Under the pieces are notes generated by a model. It searched no databases and was not told where the DNA came from. It was given only the letters and a program-made list of their open reading frames with translations. A stretch of DNA of 64,000 nucleotides, taken from contig FNZT01000006.1 of the NCBI GenBank assembly GCA_900109435.1, positions 62,001 through 126,000 on the forward strand, given 5' to 3'. The position numbers and the translations under genes were made by a program. Origin of the DNA: Ruminococcus sp. YRD2003. Lineage in GTDB: Bacteria; Bacillota; Clostridia; Oscillospirales; Ruminococcaceae. Below are positions 50,134 to 60,431 of the stretch, piece by piece (position 1 is the stretch's first letter; every line of letters begins with the position of its first letter).

Positions 50134-52248
50134 ATGAGTCAGACTGAAACAGGCAGAAAACAGAATCCTGCCTATGTCATTACACTTTGCGCGGTTTGCT
50201 TCGGGCTGAATATGCTCGGCGCTCTCATCTGCGGCAAATTCGGGGTCAGTATGTACCTTGACACTGTGGGAACAGTGCTCGCGGCTGTGTGCGGAGGCTA
50301 TATCCCTGGCATTCTCGTTGCGTTCTGTACCACCTTTATCAAGGGTATCTCCGACCATGATGCGCTTTACTACAGCCTCGTCGGGATGCTCATGGGAGTA
50401 TGCGGCGCCTTCTTCTCAAAGCATAAGTTCTTCAATAACTTCTTCAGGACCGTCGCTACGATCCCTGTTTTTACGATCGTCGCTGTGATACCCGACAGCA
50501 TTCTGACATGGTTCCTCTATCCCGAGAACCAGACCACCTTCGCTGAGCAGCTCGCCTCTGACTTCAGGATCGAGCTCGCTGACAAGTCCGTGACCGTTAT
50601 CATCGTATTCCTGATATTTATTCTGCTGCCGAAAAAGCTGCTGAAATTGTTCCGCTATCAGGTGCTGTATCAGGCTCCGCTCACCGACGATGTGGCTAAA
50701 GCCGTTCGCAAGAGCCGTTCGCGCTCACTCTCCATCAACATCAAAATTGCTCTGATACTTACCCTTGCCTCGTTCCTTATTGCGGGCTCGTCCACGGTGA
50801 TAAGCTTCGTACTCTACAGGGACGCCACTATCCATGACCACGAAAGCATTGCAACGGGTGTAGCAGAGGTCGTCGCGGGGACTATCGACGCGGACAGAGT
50901 CGATGAATTCATTGCCAAGGGCAGCGCTGCCGAGGGCTACGACGAGACCGAAGAAAAGCTCTATATGCTACGCGAGAGCCATGTCGATATCCTCTATATC
51001 TACGTCTACAAGATTGAGGAGGACGGCTGCCACGTCGTTTTCGACCTCGATACCGACGAAGTCAAAGGCTCTGAAGCGGGCGATGTCATGCCGTTCGACG
51101 ATTCATTCACCCACCTTGTGCCCGAACTCCTCGCGGGCAAGCCTATCGACCCGATCATCACTAACGACTCATTCGGCTGGCTGATGACTGTCTATCAGCC
51201 TGTCTACGACAGCAGCGGAAACTGCGTCTGCTATGCTGCCGCCGATGTTTCCATGAACGACATCGTCGCCTATCAGAACCGCTTCATCGCGAAGCTCATT
51301 GCACTGTTCATCGGCTTTTTCATCATCATTATCGCAATAAGCCTCTGGTTCGTTCGCAGCAACCTCCTGACTCCCGTTAATACTATCGCCTACAGTGCGG
51401 GCGCTTTTGCCTTCAACAGCGACGGTGCGCTCGAGGAGAGCGTCGAGCGTCTCAGAAAGCTCGATATACGCACGGGCGATGAGATAGAGAATCTCTATCT
51501 TGCCTTCCTCAAAACCACTGAGGACAGCCTCAGATATGTCGAGGATATCGAGAAAAAGACCGAGACTATCTCCAAAATGCAGAACGGTCTGATCATGGTC
51601 CTCGCCGACCTCGTCGAGAGCCGTGATAAGTGTACAGGCGACCACGTCCGCAAGACAGCTGCCTATGCGCGCATAATCATGACCGAAATGAAGAAGCGCG
51701 GTTTCTACCCCGAGCTTCTCACAGACGAATTCATAAACGACGTTATGAATGCCGCTCCGCTCCATGATATCGGCAAAATACACGTTTCCGACATGATACT
51801 CAACAAGCCTGCAAAGCTGAACGATGAGGAATTCAGACAGATGCAGTCGCATACGACTCTCGGAAGCAGGATCATCGACCGTGCTATAGAGATAGTGCCC
51901 GATTCGCCGTACCTCCATGAGGCTAAAAACCTCTCCGAGTATCACCACGAAAAATGGAACGGCAAGGGTTATCCGCACGGTATCAGCGGCGAGGATATCC
52001 CTCTTTCGGCACGTATAATGGCTGTGGCAGACGTTTTCGATGCGCTCGTCTCGCGCAGGAGCTATAAGCCGCCGTTCAGCGTGGAGAAGGCTATGGACAT
52101 AATCCGCAGTGACGCGGGTACCCACTTTGACCCGCTCGTTGCCGAGGCTTTCATATCTGCCGAGGACGAGATTCGCAAGGTAGCCGAGGAGTTCGGAAGT
52201 GCCGAATACTCCAAGGACGAAAACACGGATACAACTGAACCGAAATAA
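50134..52248 (+). CDS. Membrane HD-GYP phosphohydrolase with ECF-S-like N-terminus
   Basis: 704 residues. Five or so helices in ~15-185 resemble an ECF transporter S-component/integral sensor (YLDTVGTVLAAVCGGYIPG, ILVAFCTTFIKG). Then a helix (~205-228), an extracellular sensory domain (~230-385), another helix (~388-408), HAMP-like and coiled-coil region, and HD-GYP (~495-690): DHVRKTAAYARII, APLHDIGKIHV, EYHHEKWNGKGYPHGISGED. HD-GYP enzymes usually degrade c-di-GMP. All HD and GYP residues appear intact. Monocistronic, with GGGG before the ATG. Confidence 0.9.
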   Translation: MSQTETGRKQNPAYVITLCAVCFGLNMLGALICGKFGVSMYLDTVGTVLAAVCGGYIPGILVAFCTTFIKGISDHDALYYSLVGMLMGVCGAFFSKHKFFNNFFRTVATIPVFTIVAVIPDSILTWFLYPENQTTFAEQLASDFRIELADKSVTVIIVFLIFILLPKKLLKLFRYQVLYQAPLTDDVAKAVRKSRSRSLSINIKIALILTLASFLIAGSSTVISFVLYRDATIHDHESIATGVAEVVAGTIDADRVDEFIAKGSAAEGYDETEEKLYMLRESHVDILYIYVYKIEEDGCHVVFDLDTDEVKGSEAGDVMPFDDSFTHLVPELLAGKPIDPIITNDSFGWLMTVYQPVYDSSGNCVCYAAADVSMNDIVAYQNRFIAKLIALFIGFFIIIIAISLWFVRSNLLTPVNTIAYSAGAFAFNSDGALEESVERLRKLDIRTGDEIENLYLAFLKTTEDSLRYVEDIEKKTETISKMQNGLIMVLADLVESRDKCTGDHVRKTAAYARIIMTEMKKRGFYPELLTDEFINDVMNAAPLHDIGKIHVSDMILNKPAKLNDEEFRQMQSHTTLGSRIIDRAIEIVPDSPYLHEAKNLSEYHHEKWNGKGYPHGISGEDIPLSARIMAVADVFDALVSRRSYKPPFSVEKAMDIIRSDAGTHFDPLVAEAFISAEDEIRKVAEEFGSAEYSKDENTDTTEPK

Positions 52249-52252
52249 GTAA

Positions 52253-52327
52253 AACGGGCGGACGGATACTCCCCTGCACCATGACAAATTGTTGTCATGC
52301 CGCGGGGCGCTTTCCGAACGCCCGTTA
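52253..52327. repeat. Nested palindrome between convergent genes
   Basis: Outer arms AACGGGCG / CGCCCGTT (~52254-52326), middle CCCC / GGGG, inner CATGACAA (52280-52287) ATTG TTGTCATG (52292-52299). No clear T run. Likely a bidirectional transcription stop or cruciform. Confidence 0.5.
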
Positions 52328-52348
52328 TCTGTTGCGTCAGTATCAGGA

Positions 52349-52696
52349 TCAGAGAAGTGTTTCCCACTCGCTCTCCTTGAAGCCCACAAGCACTCTGTCT
52401 CCGTCTATGAGGAGAGGGCGCTTCACAAGCATACCGTCAGTCGCGAGCAGGCGGAGCTGCTCCTCCTCGCTCATCGTCGGGAGCTTGTCCTTGAGTTCCA
52501 TGGACTTGTAAAGAAGTCCGCTCGTATTGAAGAAGCGCTTGAGCGGCAGTCCGCTCTTTGCGTACCATTCGGTGAGTTCTTCATACGTGGGATTCACCGC
52601 CTTGATGTCGCGGTGCTCATACTTCATGCCCTTGCCGTCGAGCCACTTCTGCGCCTTCTGACAGGTCGTACACTTGGGATAACATATAAAAAGCAT
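52349..52696 (-). CDS. ArsC/Spx family thioredoxin-fold protein
   Basis: 115 residues. Starts MLFICYPKCTTCQKAQKWLD with a CTTC redox motif, followed by YEHRDIKAVNPTYEEL, KRFFNTSGLLYKSMEL and VKRPLLIDGDRVLVGF. This is the Spx/MgsR/ArsC group (CxxC type more often Spx/MgsR-like regulators or YffB-like reductases). GGAGG site before the ATG. Lies 12 bp after ligA, probably one operon. Confidence 0.88.
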   Translation of the reverse strand: MLFICYPKCTTCQKAQKWLDGKGMKYEHRDIKAVNPTYEELTEWYAKSGLPLKRFFNTSGLLYKSMELKDKLPTMSEEEQLRLLATDGMLVKRPLLIDGDRVLVGFKESEWETLL

Positions 52697-52708
52697 GGGA
52701 TCTCCTCC

Positions 52709-54724
<2,016 letters not shown>

Positions 54725-54793
54725 TTATTAATCTGACGTGCAAGTTCCTGTAGTGTAATGGATTTGCGCTCCCTTAACGAAGTTCGGGCTATT

Positions 54794-54809
54794 ACCGCCT
54801 GACGGCGGT
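54794..54809. repeat. ACCGCC-TGAC-GGCGGT hairpin
   Basis: A perfect 6-bp stem with TGAC loop. The same GCC-TGAC-GGC core occurs in the element at 58629-58748 and in MITE copy C. It lies in the 380-bp gap 54692-55072, which otherwise holds the Spo0A-like promoter and no gene. Confidence 0.45.
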
Positions 54810-54981
54810 CGTTGTGAACACACTTATTATATCACATTTTTTTTAATTTTTCAAGAATGATATCCCGCTCGAGGCAATCCTCTGATGTGTGATAAAGCAG
54901 AAAAGTCTGTAAGATGTACTCTGCCGATTTGCCTGTATACAGCCTTTTCCTCATTTTTCGACACTCACACTCACTTTTTTG

Positions 54982-55010
54982 TTGACAAAAAAATCCTGAT
55001 ATACTATGAT
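54982..55010 (+). promoter_or_regulatory. Promoter of the Spo0A-like/sigK pair
   Basis: TTGACA (54982-54987), 17-bp spacer, TATGAT (55005-55010). A leader hairpin (GTCGC...GCGAC) follows near 55032-55048; TGCGACA-like sequence there is a weak 0A-box candidate. Confidence 0.6.
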
Positions 55011-55072
55011 ACAATTAGATATTTGTGCGCATACGTCGCTGTGTGTGCGACAACATTTTTTTAGGATAGCGA

Positions 55073-55792
55073 GTGACAAATCATATGAAATACAGCCTCC
55101 TTACTGGGGATAATATCGGCGGAATAGGCTGGAATCTTTCCAATGCGCTCGGCAATCTGGGCTGCTCGATAATCCGCTGCAGCAACTTGTTCACTGAGCT
55201 TGCTGGCAAATGTGCTGAATATAAGCCCGACGCACTGGTCTTCTTTGTCACCAGCGAAAGCGAGGAGCTCTTCTCGTTCGTCGATAAAATGGTCAGTGAG
55301 TACCCGAATATGAAGATCTTTGTCCTGTCTTATGTCAAATCATTTCAGATGAGAAGAAGATTTGAGGCTGCGGGTATTACCAATTTTTTCCTCATGCCTG
55401 ACCTGCTCAGCGAGATATGCAAGTACATTGTCATTGACCTGCTCCCCGCCGATGAACAGCATCTTATGCTCGATATTATGAGCTATCTCGGCTCTAAAGG
55501 CATTTCGACCCTGAACTCGGGTTTTATCACCATGTGTATTGCTATGAAGCTCTGCATTCTCGAGCCAGGTCTGATAAAAAAGATCACTCTCAGGCTTTAT
55601 CCCTGTATCGCGGAAGAGCTCGGTTCTACTCCCGAATCTGTCGATCAGCGCCTGCGCCGATTCAGTAAATCATTAAATAATAACGGCGTGCGCTTCAAAC
55701 AGTATAACGGTAAATACCCTGTCAGCAACTCACGTATGATAAAGCTTGCACTTGAGGAGTTCAATGAGCTGTACCACTCCTATACGGAGTAG
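55073..55792 (+). CDS. Divergent Spo0A-like regulator with pseudo-receiver
   Basis: 239 residues from the GTG at 55073 (AGGA 6 nt upstream); ATG at 55085 is an alternative. Residues ~130-235 align in pattern with the Spo0A DNA-binding domain: IMSYLGSKGISTLNSGFI, then LYPCIAEELGSTPESVDQRL and RRFSKSLNNNG, in the places of the Spo0A helix ('LYP.IA....TTPSRVERAIRHAIE'). The N-terminal ~120 residues have receiver-like strands, but the phosphorylation site is Phe (PDALVFFV), the acidic pair is absent, and no KP motif is seen. Followed after ~58 bp by sigK, so likely one operon. Function probably regulatory and not phosphorylation-dependent. Confidence 0.65.
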   Translation: MTNHMKYSLLTGDNIGGIGWNLSNALGNLGCSIIRCSNLFTELAGKCAEYKPDALVFFVTSESEELFSFVDKMVSEYPNMKIFVLSYVKSFQMRRRFEAAGITNFFLMPDLLSEICKYIVIDLLPADEQHLMLDIMSYLGSKGISTLNSGFITMCIAMKLCILEPGLIKKITLRLYPCIAEELGSTPESVDQRLRRFSKSLNNNGVRFKQYNGKYPVSNSRMIKLALEEFNELYHSYTE

Positions 55793-55850
55793 ATCCTTTA
55801 GCTTCGGAAATATTGTACAAACTCCTCTGCATATCATTTCTCGAGGTGAT

Positions 55851-56540
55851 ATGATGTTTCTTGAACTGCTGAAAAGTCTTTTTTTCTTCGCCCTCCATGT
55901 TGACAATACCTGCGTTTTCCCTAAGCCGCTCACGAAAAAGGATGAGCAGGAATGCTTCAGGAGAATGTCCGAGGGCGATAAAACCGCAAAAAATAAGCTG
56001 ATCGAGCACAATCTCCGCCTTGTTGCTCATATCGTTAAAAAGTATACCCAGTCCGCCGCCGAGCAGGATGAGCTCATTTCCGTTGGCACTATCGGGCTGA
56101 TAAAGGCTGTGTCCTCCTTCGACTACACCAAAGGTGCCAAGTTCGCGACATATGCGAGCAGGTGTATCGAAAATGAGATACTGATGAATTTCCGTGCCGC
56201 TAAAAAGTCTGCCGGCGATGTTTACATCAATGAGCCCGTCGAGACCGACAAGGACGGCAATACCATGACCCTCATCGACATCATTGACGACGGCATCGAC
56301 ATCCACGAACAGGTCGAGCTCACGATACGCTCTAAGCAGCTCTACCGCTTCCTCGCAAGCTGTCTCGATGAACGCGAGACTGAGCTGATCGTCTACCGCT
56401 ACGGGCTGTACGGTCAAGCTCCGCATACTCAGAACGAGACGGCTGAAAAGCTCGGGATATCACGCTCCTATGTCTCACGTATAGAAAAGCGCGCGATCCA
56501 AAAACTGAAAAAGATGTACGATAACTCTCCTCTGACCTAA
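55851..56540 (+). CDS. sigK: Sporulation-type sigma factor, SigK/SigE group
   Basis: About 229 residues from the ATG at 55851 (or the adjacent ATG at 55854), behind GAGGTGAT. A short hydrophobic leader (FLELLKSLFFFALHVDN) before FPKPLTKKDEQ resembles a reduced pro-sequence of SigK. Region 2: LIEHNLRLVAHIVKKY, ELISVGTIGLIKAVSSFDY, KFATYASRCIENEILMNFRA; region 4: LDERETELIVYRYGL, ETAEKLGISRSYVSRIEKRA. Strong match to SigK by pattern. In Ruminococcus, mostly described as non-sporulating, its use is unclear. Confidence 0.85.
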   Translation: MMFLELLKSLFFFALHVDNTCVFPKPLTKKDEQECFRRMSEGDKTAKNKLIEHNLRLVAHIVKKYTQSAAEQDELISVGTIGLIKAVSSFDYTKGAKFATYASRCIENEILMNFRAAKKSAGDVYINEPVETDKDGNTMTLIDIIDDGIDIHEQVELTIRSKQLYRFLASCLDERETELIVYRYGLYGQAPHTQNETAEKLGISRSYVSRIEKRAIQKLKKMYDNSPLT

Positions 56541-56589
56541 ATATGAAGATGAAATAAGGCACAAATTTACCCGTTCACACTTCATGCCC

Positions 56590-56634
56590 GAAAAAAAAGC
56601 CATAAAGATGCTGACGCTTCTTTATGGCTTTTTA
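56590..56634. terminator. Bidirectional terminator after sigK
   Basis: AGCCATAAAG (56598-56607), loop, CTTTATGGCT (56620-56629), A run on the left and T run on the right. Shared with the convergent cytidylate-kinase-like gene. Confidence 0.85.
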
Positions 56635-57228
56635 TCATTCTCCGATACGTGCTCTCACGTACTTTTCAAGGTAATCAACCGTGCCGTCTATCCCGAGTCG
56701 CGAGCTGTTGATAGACAGGTCATAGAGACGCGAATCACCCCAGTGCATATGCACGTGGTAATTGTGGTAGCGCTTTCTCTTCTTGTCCTTCTTCTCAATG
56801 AAGCTCTTGGCTTCATGCTCGGACATCTCGTATATTTCCATTACTCGCTTTATCTTCGCGTCCATGTCGCCGAGGATAAACAGGGAAACAAGTCCGTCGA
56901 AGTCTCGGAGCTTGGTCTCGGAGCACCTTCCGACAACAACGAATGACTCTCCGCTCTCTGCCTTCTTGCGGATGAAGTCGAACTGCATCTCTGCGATGTT
57001 GTCCTCTATCGAGTTGCTGAAGCCGCGCACTCTTCTCGAGATTAGACGCGAATTAGGCGCCTCGTTGAGCTTCTCTATCTCCTCGGGTGACATACCTGTC
57101 TTGTTGGCTATCTCGGTGATAAGATGACGGTCATATATCGGGATATCGAATCTCTTGGCAAGAGCCTCCGCGATAACGCGTCCGCCGCTTCCGAACTCAC
57201 GTCCGACTGATATTATTAGCTGTGACAT
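56635..57228 (-). CDS. Cytidylate kinase-like family protein
   Basis: 197 residues. P-loop GREFGSGGRVIAEALAKR (about 9-26), DRHLITEIANKTG, VVVGRCSE and HVHMHWGDSRLYDLSINSSR. This is the Cytidylate_kin2 family of clostridia, whose true substrate is not established. It overlaps nothing and lies 15 bp after the permease gene upstream; the two are likely co-transcribed. Confidence 0.9.
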   Translation of the reverse strand: MSQLIISVGREFGSGGRVIAEALAKRFDIPIYDRHLITEIANKTGMSPEEIEKLNEAPNSRLISRRVRGFSNSIEDNIAEMQFDFIRKKAESGESFVVVGRCSETKLRDFDGLVSLFILGDMDAKIKRVMEIYEMSEHEAKSFIEKKDKKRKRYHNYHVHMHWGDSRLYDLSINSSRLGIDGTVDYLEKYVRARIGE

Positions 57229-57243
57229 AGTTTTCCTCCCTTA

Positions 57244-58605
57244 TCAAAGATATCTTACGAACAGGTAAACTGTGGATATAGCGAGAACTATTACGGTTGC
57301 AGGGGCGAGCTTCTTGCAGTATCTGCCCCAGCTTATGGGATAGCCGTTCTTTGCTGCGACGGATGTACCGACTACGTTTGCGGAGGCTCCGATAGGAGTA
57401 GCGCTGCCGCCGATATCCGTACCGAGCGAGAGTGCCCACGCGAGTGTATGCTGGTCGGCGCCGCTTGCGGTAACTATGGGGGCAAGGCTCTGTATTACAG
57501 GCACCATTGTCGCCGCGAAGGGGATGTTGTCTACGAATGCGCTGGCTATTGCCGACAGCCACAGTATGATGGCTACCATGAGCATGATGTTTCCGCCTGA
57601 GATGTCGCTGATGAAGTCCGCGATGTATTTCAGTATGCCCGTTTCTTCAAGTCCGCATACGACGATGAACAGTCCTATGAAGAAAACCAGAGTCTTGTAG
57701 TCGACCTTTTTGAGCAGCTCGAGCGCGTGCTTGGCATTTGCGATTAGCGTTATCGCTGCGATGAATGTGCCTATCGCTGCTACGGTAAGGTGAGTCATGG
57801 AATGTGTCACAAGGAGCACTACCGCAATGCCGAAAATGATGCTGCTGAGAATGAAGCTTGTCTTGTCGGTGATAGCCTCCGACGGCTTCGGGAGCTTGGA
57901 CATATCCACAGGCTCTGTGCTCTTGGAGACGAGCTCCTTGCGGAAGACTATGTAGAAGAACACGACGCAGACAACGAGCGAGATGCCCGCAGCTGCTCCT
58001 GTATTCATCAGGAAGTCGAAGAACGAGAAGCCCATTGATGTGCCGACGATGATGTTCGGCGGGTCGCCGCACATCGTGGCTGAACCGCCGAGGTTGGCGC
58101 AGAATATCTCCGAAAGTATCATCGGGATAGGATTGAATTTGAGAAGCTGTGCAAGCTCAACGGTCACTGCCGCAAGGAACATGATGACCGTGATGCTGTC
58201 GATGAACATCGAGAGCACCGCCGACATTACCATGAATGTTATGAATATCGGTATCGTCCTGCACTTTACGAGGTAGGCTATCCTCATGCACAGCCAGCGG
58301 AAAAAGCCTGCCTTTGCCATGCCCTCGACCATTATCATCATCCCTGCGATGAACACTATGGTCGCCCAGTTGATACCCTTGCTCTCACTCTCGGTTACCT
58401 GATACCAGAACTCCTTTGCCGCGAAATCCTTGACAGCGATAGTGTTCCAGATAGCTGTCCAGCTCCTCATGCAGATACCGAAAACGATGACCAGCGTGAG
58501 AAGTCCGCAGCCGAGCGTGACGATGTGCCGCTCTATCTTGTCCCAGACGATTAGCAGGAACATTGCGACGAAAATGACTATGGCAAAAATCTGTGCTGCC
58601 AGCAT
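57244..58605 (-). CDS. ArsB/NhaD superfamily permease (SLC13-like)
   Basis: 453 residues with about 11 membrane segments. Conserved: DSITVIMFLAAVTVELAQLL, FCANLGGSATMCGDPPNIIV, GTSMGF and the second copy LSLGTDIGGSATPIGASANVV, GTSVAAKNGY. The paired GGxAT-x-x-G-x-P/A-x-N motifs are characteristic of the ion transporter superfamily. It may exchange Na+/H+, or move dicarboxylate or arsenite; no arsR or arsA nearby. Confidence 0.88.
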   Translation of the reverse strand: MLAAQIFAIVIFVAMFLLIVWDKIERHIVTLGCGLLTLVIVFGICMRSWTAIWNTIAVKDFAAKEFWYQVTESESKGINWATIVFIAGMMIMVEGMAKAGFFRWLCMRIAYLVKCRTIPIFITFMVMSAVLSMFIDSITVIMFLAAVTVELAQLLKFNPIPMILSEIFCANLGGSATMCGDPPNIIVGTSMGFSFFDFLMNTGAAAGISLVVCVVFFYIVFRKELVSKSTEPVDMSKLPKPSEAITDKTSFILSSIIFGIAVVLLVTHSMTHLTVAAIGTFIAAITLIANAKHALELLKKVDYKTLVFFIGLFIVVCGLEETGILKYIADFISDISGGNIMLMVAIILWLSAIASAFVDNIPFAATMVPVIQSLAPIVTASGADQHTLAWALSLGTDIGGSATPIGASANVVGTSVAAKNGYPISWGRYCKKLAPATVIVLAISTVYLFVRYL

Positions 58606-58628
58606 AAATAACCTCCTGTTTGATATGC

Positions 58629-58748
58629 AAGCCTTTAGCTCTTAGCCTTTAGCCTTTAGCTTTCGGTATCGCCTGACGGCGATTTTTTGAATGATCCGCG
58701 ACAGCGGACACCACGAGCTAATGGCTAACGGCTAATGGCTAACAGCTT
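58629..58748. repeat. TTAGCC-rich inverted repeat element
   Basis: Left arm 58629-58662 carries TTAGC heptads; right arm 58715-58748 is its near reverse complement (AGCTAATGGCTAACGGCTAA). The 52-bp loop holds ATCGCC-TGAC-GGCGAT (58668-58683) and CCGC-GACA-GCGG (58696-58707). A compact, structured, non-coding repeat in the 420-bp gap 58606-59028; the remainder to 58992 holds no gene. Confidence 0.65.
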
Positions 58749-58992
58749 AAATGTATATGCATTAGCCGTATCCCCTGCTGTTGCAGGAAAAAATCGAACC
58801 AAATCGAATTATAGCACAATCAGCCTCTTTATTCAAGAGAAAACCGATTTAAAGTAAAATTTCTGCATTTGAGCCTCAAACTTTCTCGAAAGGAAGCTTT
58901 TTTTGTGCATTTTGCCGTCGCAAACGGCGGTTACAGCGCGGGCTTTGACAGCACGCAGTCCAAAGTAAAAGAATGAACATAAGCTGACCGTA

Positions 58993-59021
58993 TTGCCAAT
59001 ACCTCCTCTTTATGTTATAAT
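58993..59021 (+). promoter_or_regulatory. Promoter of the GNAT-GT2 operon
   Basis: TTGCCA (58993-58998), 17 bp, TATAAT (59016-59021). The MITE-like element starts only 8 bp downstream and is therefore transcribed in the leader. Confidence 0.7.
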
Positions 59022-59028
59022 ATATATA

Positions 59029-59200
59029 GGCAACACCGCACAAAGCCCGCCTGAAGGCTTTGTACTGGATATGCTTGCATATTTTCCGTCATCTTGCACA
59101 GAAATTCCTTGACATACGTCAGTATGCCTGCGGAATTTCTATACAATCTGACGAAAAATCTGTCGGCGCATCTCCAGCACAAGCTTTGTGCGGTATTGCC
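59029..59200 (+). repeat. MITE-like element, copy B
   Basis: 172 bp with near-perfect 18-bp terminal inverted repeats: GGCAACACCGCACAAAGC at the left, GCTTTGTGCGGTATTGCC at the right (one mismatch). The interior is shared with copy C (CCGTCATC-TGCAC, TTGACATAC, GTATGCCTGCGG, TCTGACRAA). No ORF. It sits between the promoter and the ribosome site of the GNAT gene. Confidence 0.75.
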
Positions 59201-59224
59201 TATACTTTTTTCGGAGGTTCGGGT

Positions 59225-59665
59225 ATGGACATAATCAAGCTCGGTGCCGACAGATTCGGCGAGATAAAACTGCTCTTCCGTGACGTTTTCATGAATGAGC
59301 CGTGGTGCGACGACTGGAGCGATGACATTCAGCTCACAGAGTATCTGCTCGACCTCACAGGCAACAGGAACTCCCTCGCGTTCGGTCTCTTCGACGAGGA
59401 CAAACTCGTCGGGATCGCGCTCGGCAGCATCATGCACTGGTGTTCGGGCACCGAATACTACATCTATGAGTTCTGTATAAGCCGCTCCCGACAGCATGAG
59501 GGGCTCGGGACTGTCTTCCTTCACGGTATCGAGGACATCGTCAGGGATATGAGGATAGACCATATCTTCCTACAGACCGAAAAAAATGTCCCCGCTTACG
59601 ATTTCTACAGAAAAAACGGTTTCACCGAGCTTGAGGGTCATGTATCACTCGTTCACAAGCTATGA
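59225..59665 (+). CDS. GNAT family N-acetyltransferase
   Basis: 146 residues from the ATG 8 nt behind CGGAGG. IGIALGSIMHW precedes the core strand; CISRSRQHEGLGTVFLHGIE is motif A and EKNVPAYDFYRKNGFTELEG is motif B. Cytoplasmic. Its stop overlaps the GT2 start (ATGA). Confidence 0.88.
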   Translation: MDIIKLGADRFGEIKLLFRDVFMNEPWCDDWSDDIQLTEYLLDLTGNRNSLAFGLFDEDKLVGIALGSIMHWCSGTEYYIYEFCISRSRQHEGLGTVFLHGIEDIVRDMRIDHIFLQTEKNVPAYDFYRKNGFTELEGHVSLVHKL

Positions 59666-60417
59666 CAGGTATGGATATGAGAAAAAAAAGAACGGTATCG
59701 GTCGTGATACCTGCACATAATGAGGAGCGCTTCGTTGCGCGGTGTATCGGCTCCATCCGCGAGGCTGCCGAGTTCTACGGCGGAGAGGTAGAGATCATCG
59801 TCGTCTGCAACCGCTGCACGGACAATACTGCCGACATCGCCCGTGAACTCGGAGCGAGGGTGCTCCTCAATGAGGACAGATGTATCGCTAAAGTCCGCAA
59901 TGCAGGCATTTTCGCCGCAAACTGCGACGTTGTCATGACCATTGACTGCGACAACCGTATGACCCGCGGAACGATAAGAGAAGCTGTCCGTCTGCTCAAT
60001 TCGGGAAAATTCATCGGCGGAGGTGCTCCCATCCGCTTCGAGCGGTATTCGCTCCCGCTTCACCTCAACGATCTGCTCTGCCGCGTGTCGTTTGCCGCTA
60101 CAGGGCTGTACTGCGGTATCTTCTGGGCGGAGAAAAGTACGTTCACCGAGGTCGGCGGCTTCACAGAGAAAAAAGCTATGGAAGATGCTGCTACGGCAAA
60201 ACGGCTCAAAGCCTTCGGAAAAGCAATGGGCAAGCGCTATACGGTGCTCCGACATAACTGCCTCATCAATTCTACCCGCAAGTACGATGACCTCGGAGAC
60301 TGGCTGTACCTGCGTCTGATGATACAAAATGCGGGCGCGTTCGTGAGGGCTGCGCTCGGGAACAGAACTGACCTCGACAAGCTGCTCGACAGGCTGTTCT
60401 ATGACTATAACGGATAA
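59662..60417 (+). CDS. Family 2 glycosyltransferase
   Basis: 251 residues. SVVIPAHNEERFVARCIGSI, VCNRCTDNTADIARELGARV and the DxD-like MTIDCDNRMT are the GT2 donor-binding features; GGFTEKKAMEDAATAKRL supplies the ED acceptor motif. No C-terminal membrane helix, so probably a soluble or loosely bound cytosolic transferase. Follows the acetyltransferase with a 4-nt overlap. Confidence 0.9.
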   Translation: MTGMDMRKKRTVSVVIPAHNEERFVARCIGSIREAAEFYGGEVEIIVVCNRCTDNTADIARELGARVLLNEDRCIAKVRNAGIFAANCDVVMTIDCDNRMTRGTIREAVRLLNSGKFIGGGAPIRFERYSLPLHLNDLLCRVSFAATGLYCGIFWAEKSTFTEVGGFTEKKAMEDAATAKRLKAFGKAMGKRYTVLRHNCLINSTRKYDDLGDWLYLRLMIQNAGAFVRAALGNRTDLDKLLDRLFYDYNG

Positions 60418-60431
60418 TAAAGGAGACATTT

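Noticed and set aside
51169..52389. 406-codon minus-strand frame opposite the HD-GYP gene
   Set aside because: Shadow frame; HD and GYP motifs are on the plus strand.
58629..58748. CRISPR-like short repeats (TTAGCC heptads)
   Set aside because: No spacers of constant length; the units form an inverted repeat, and no cas gene lies in the window.
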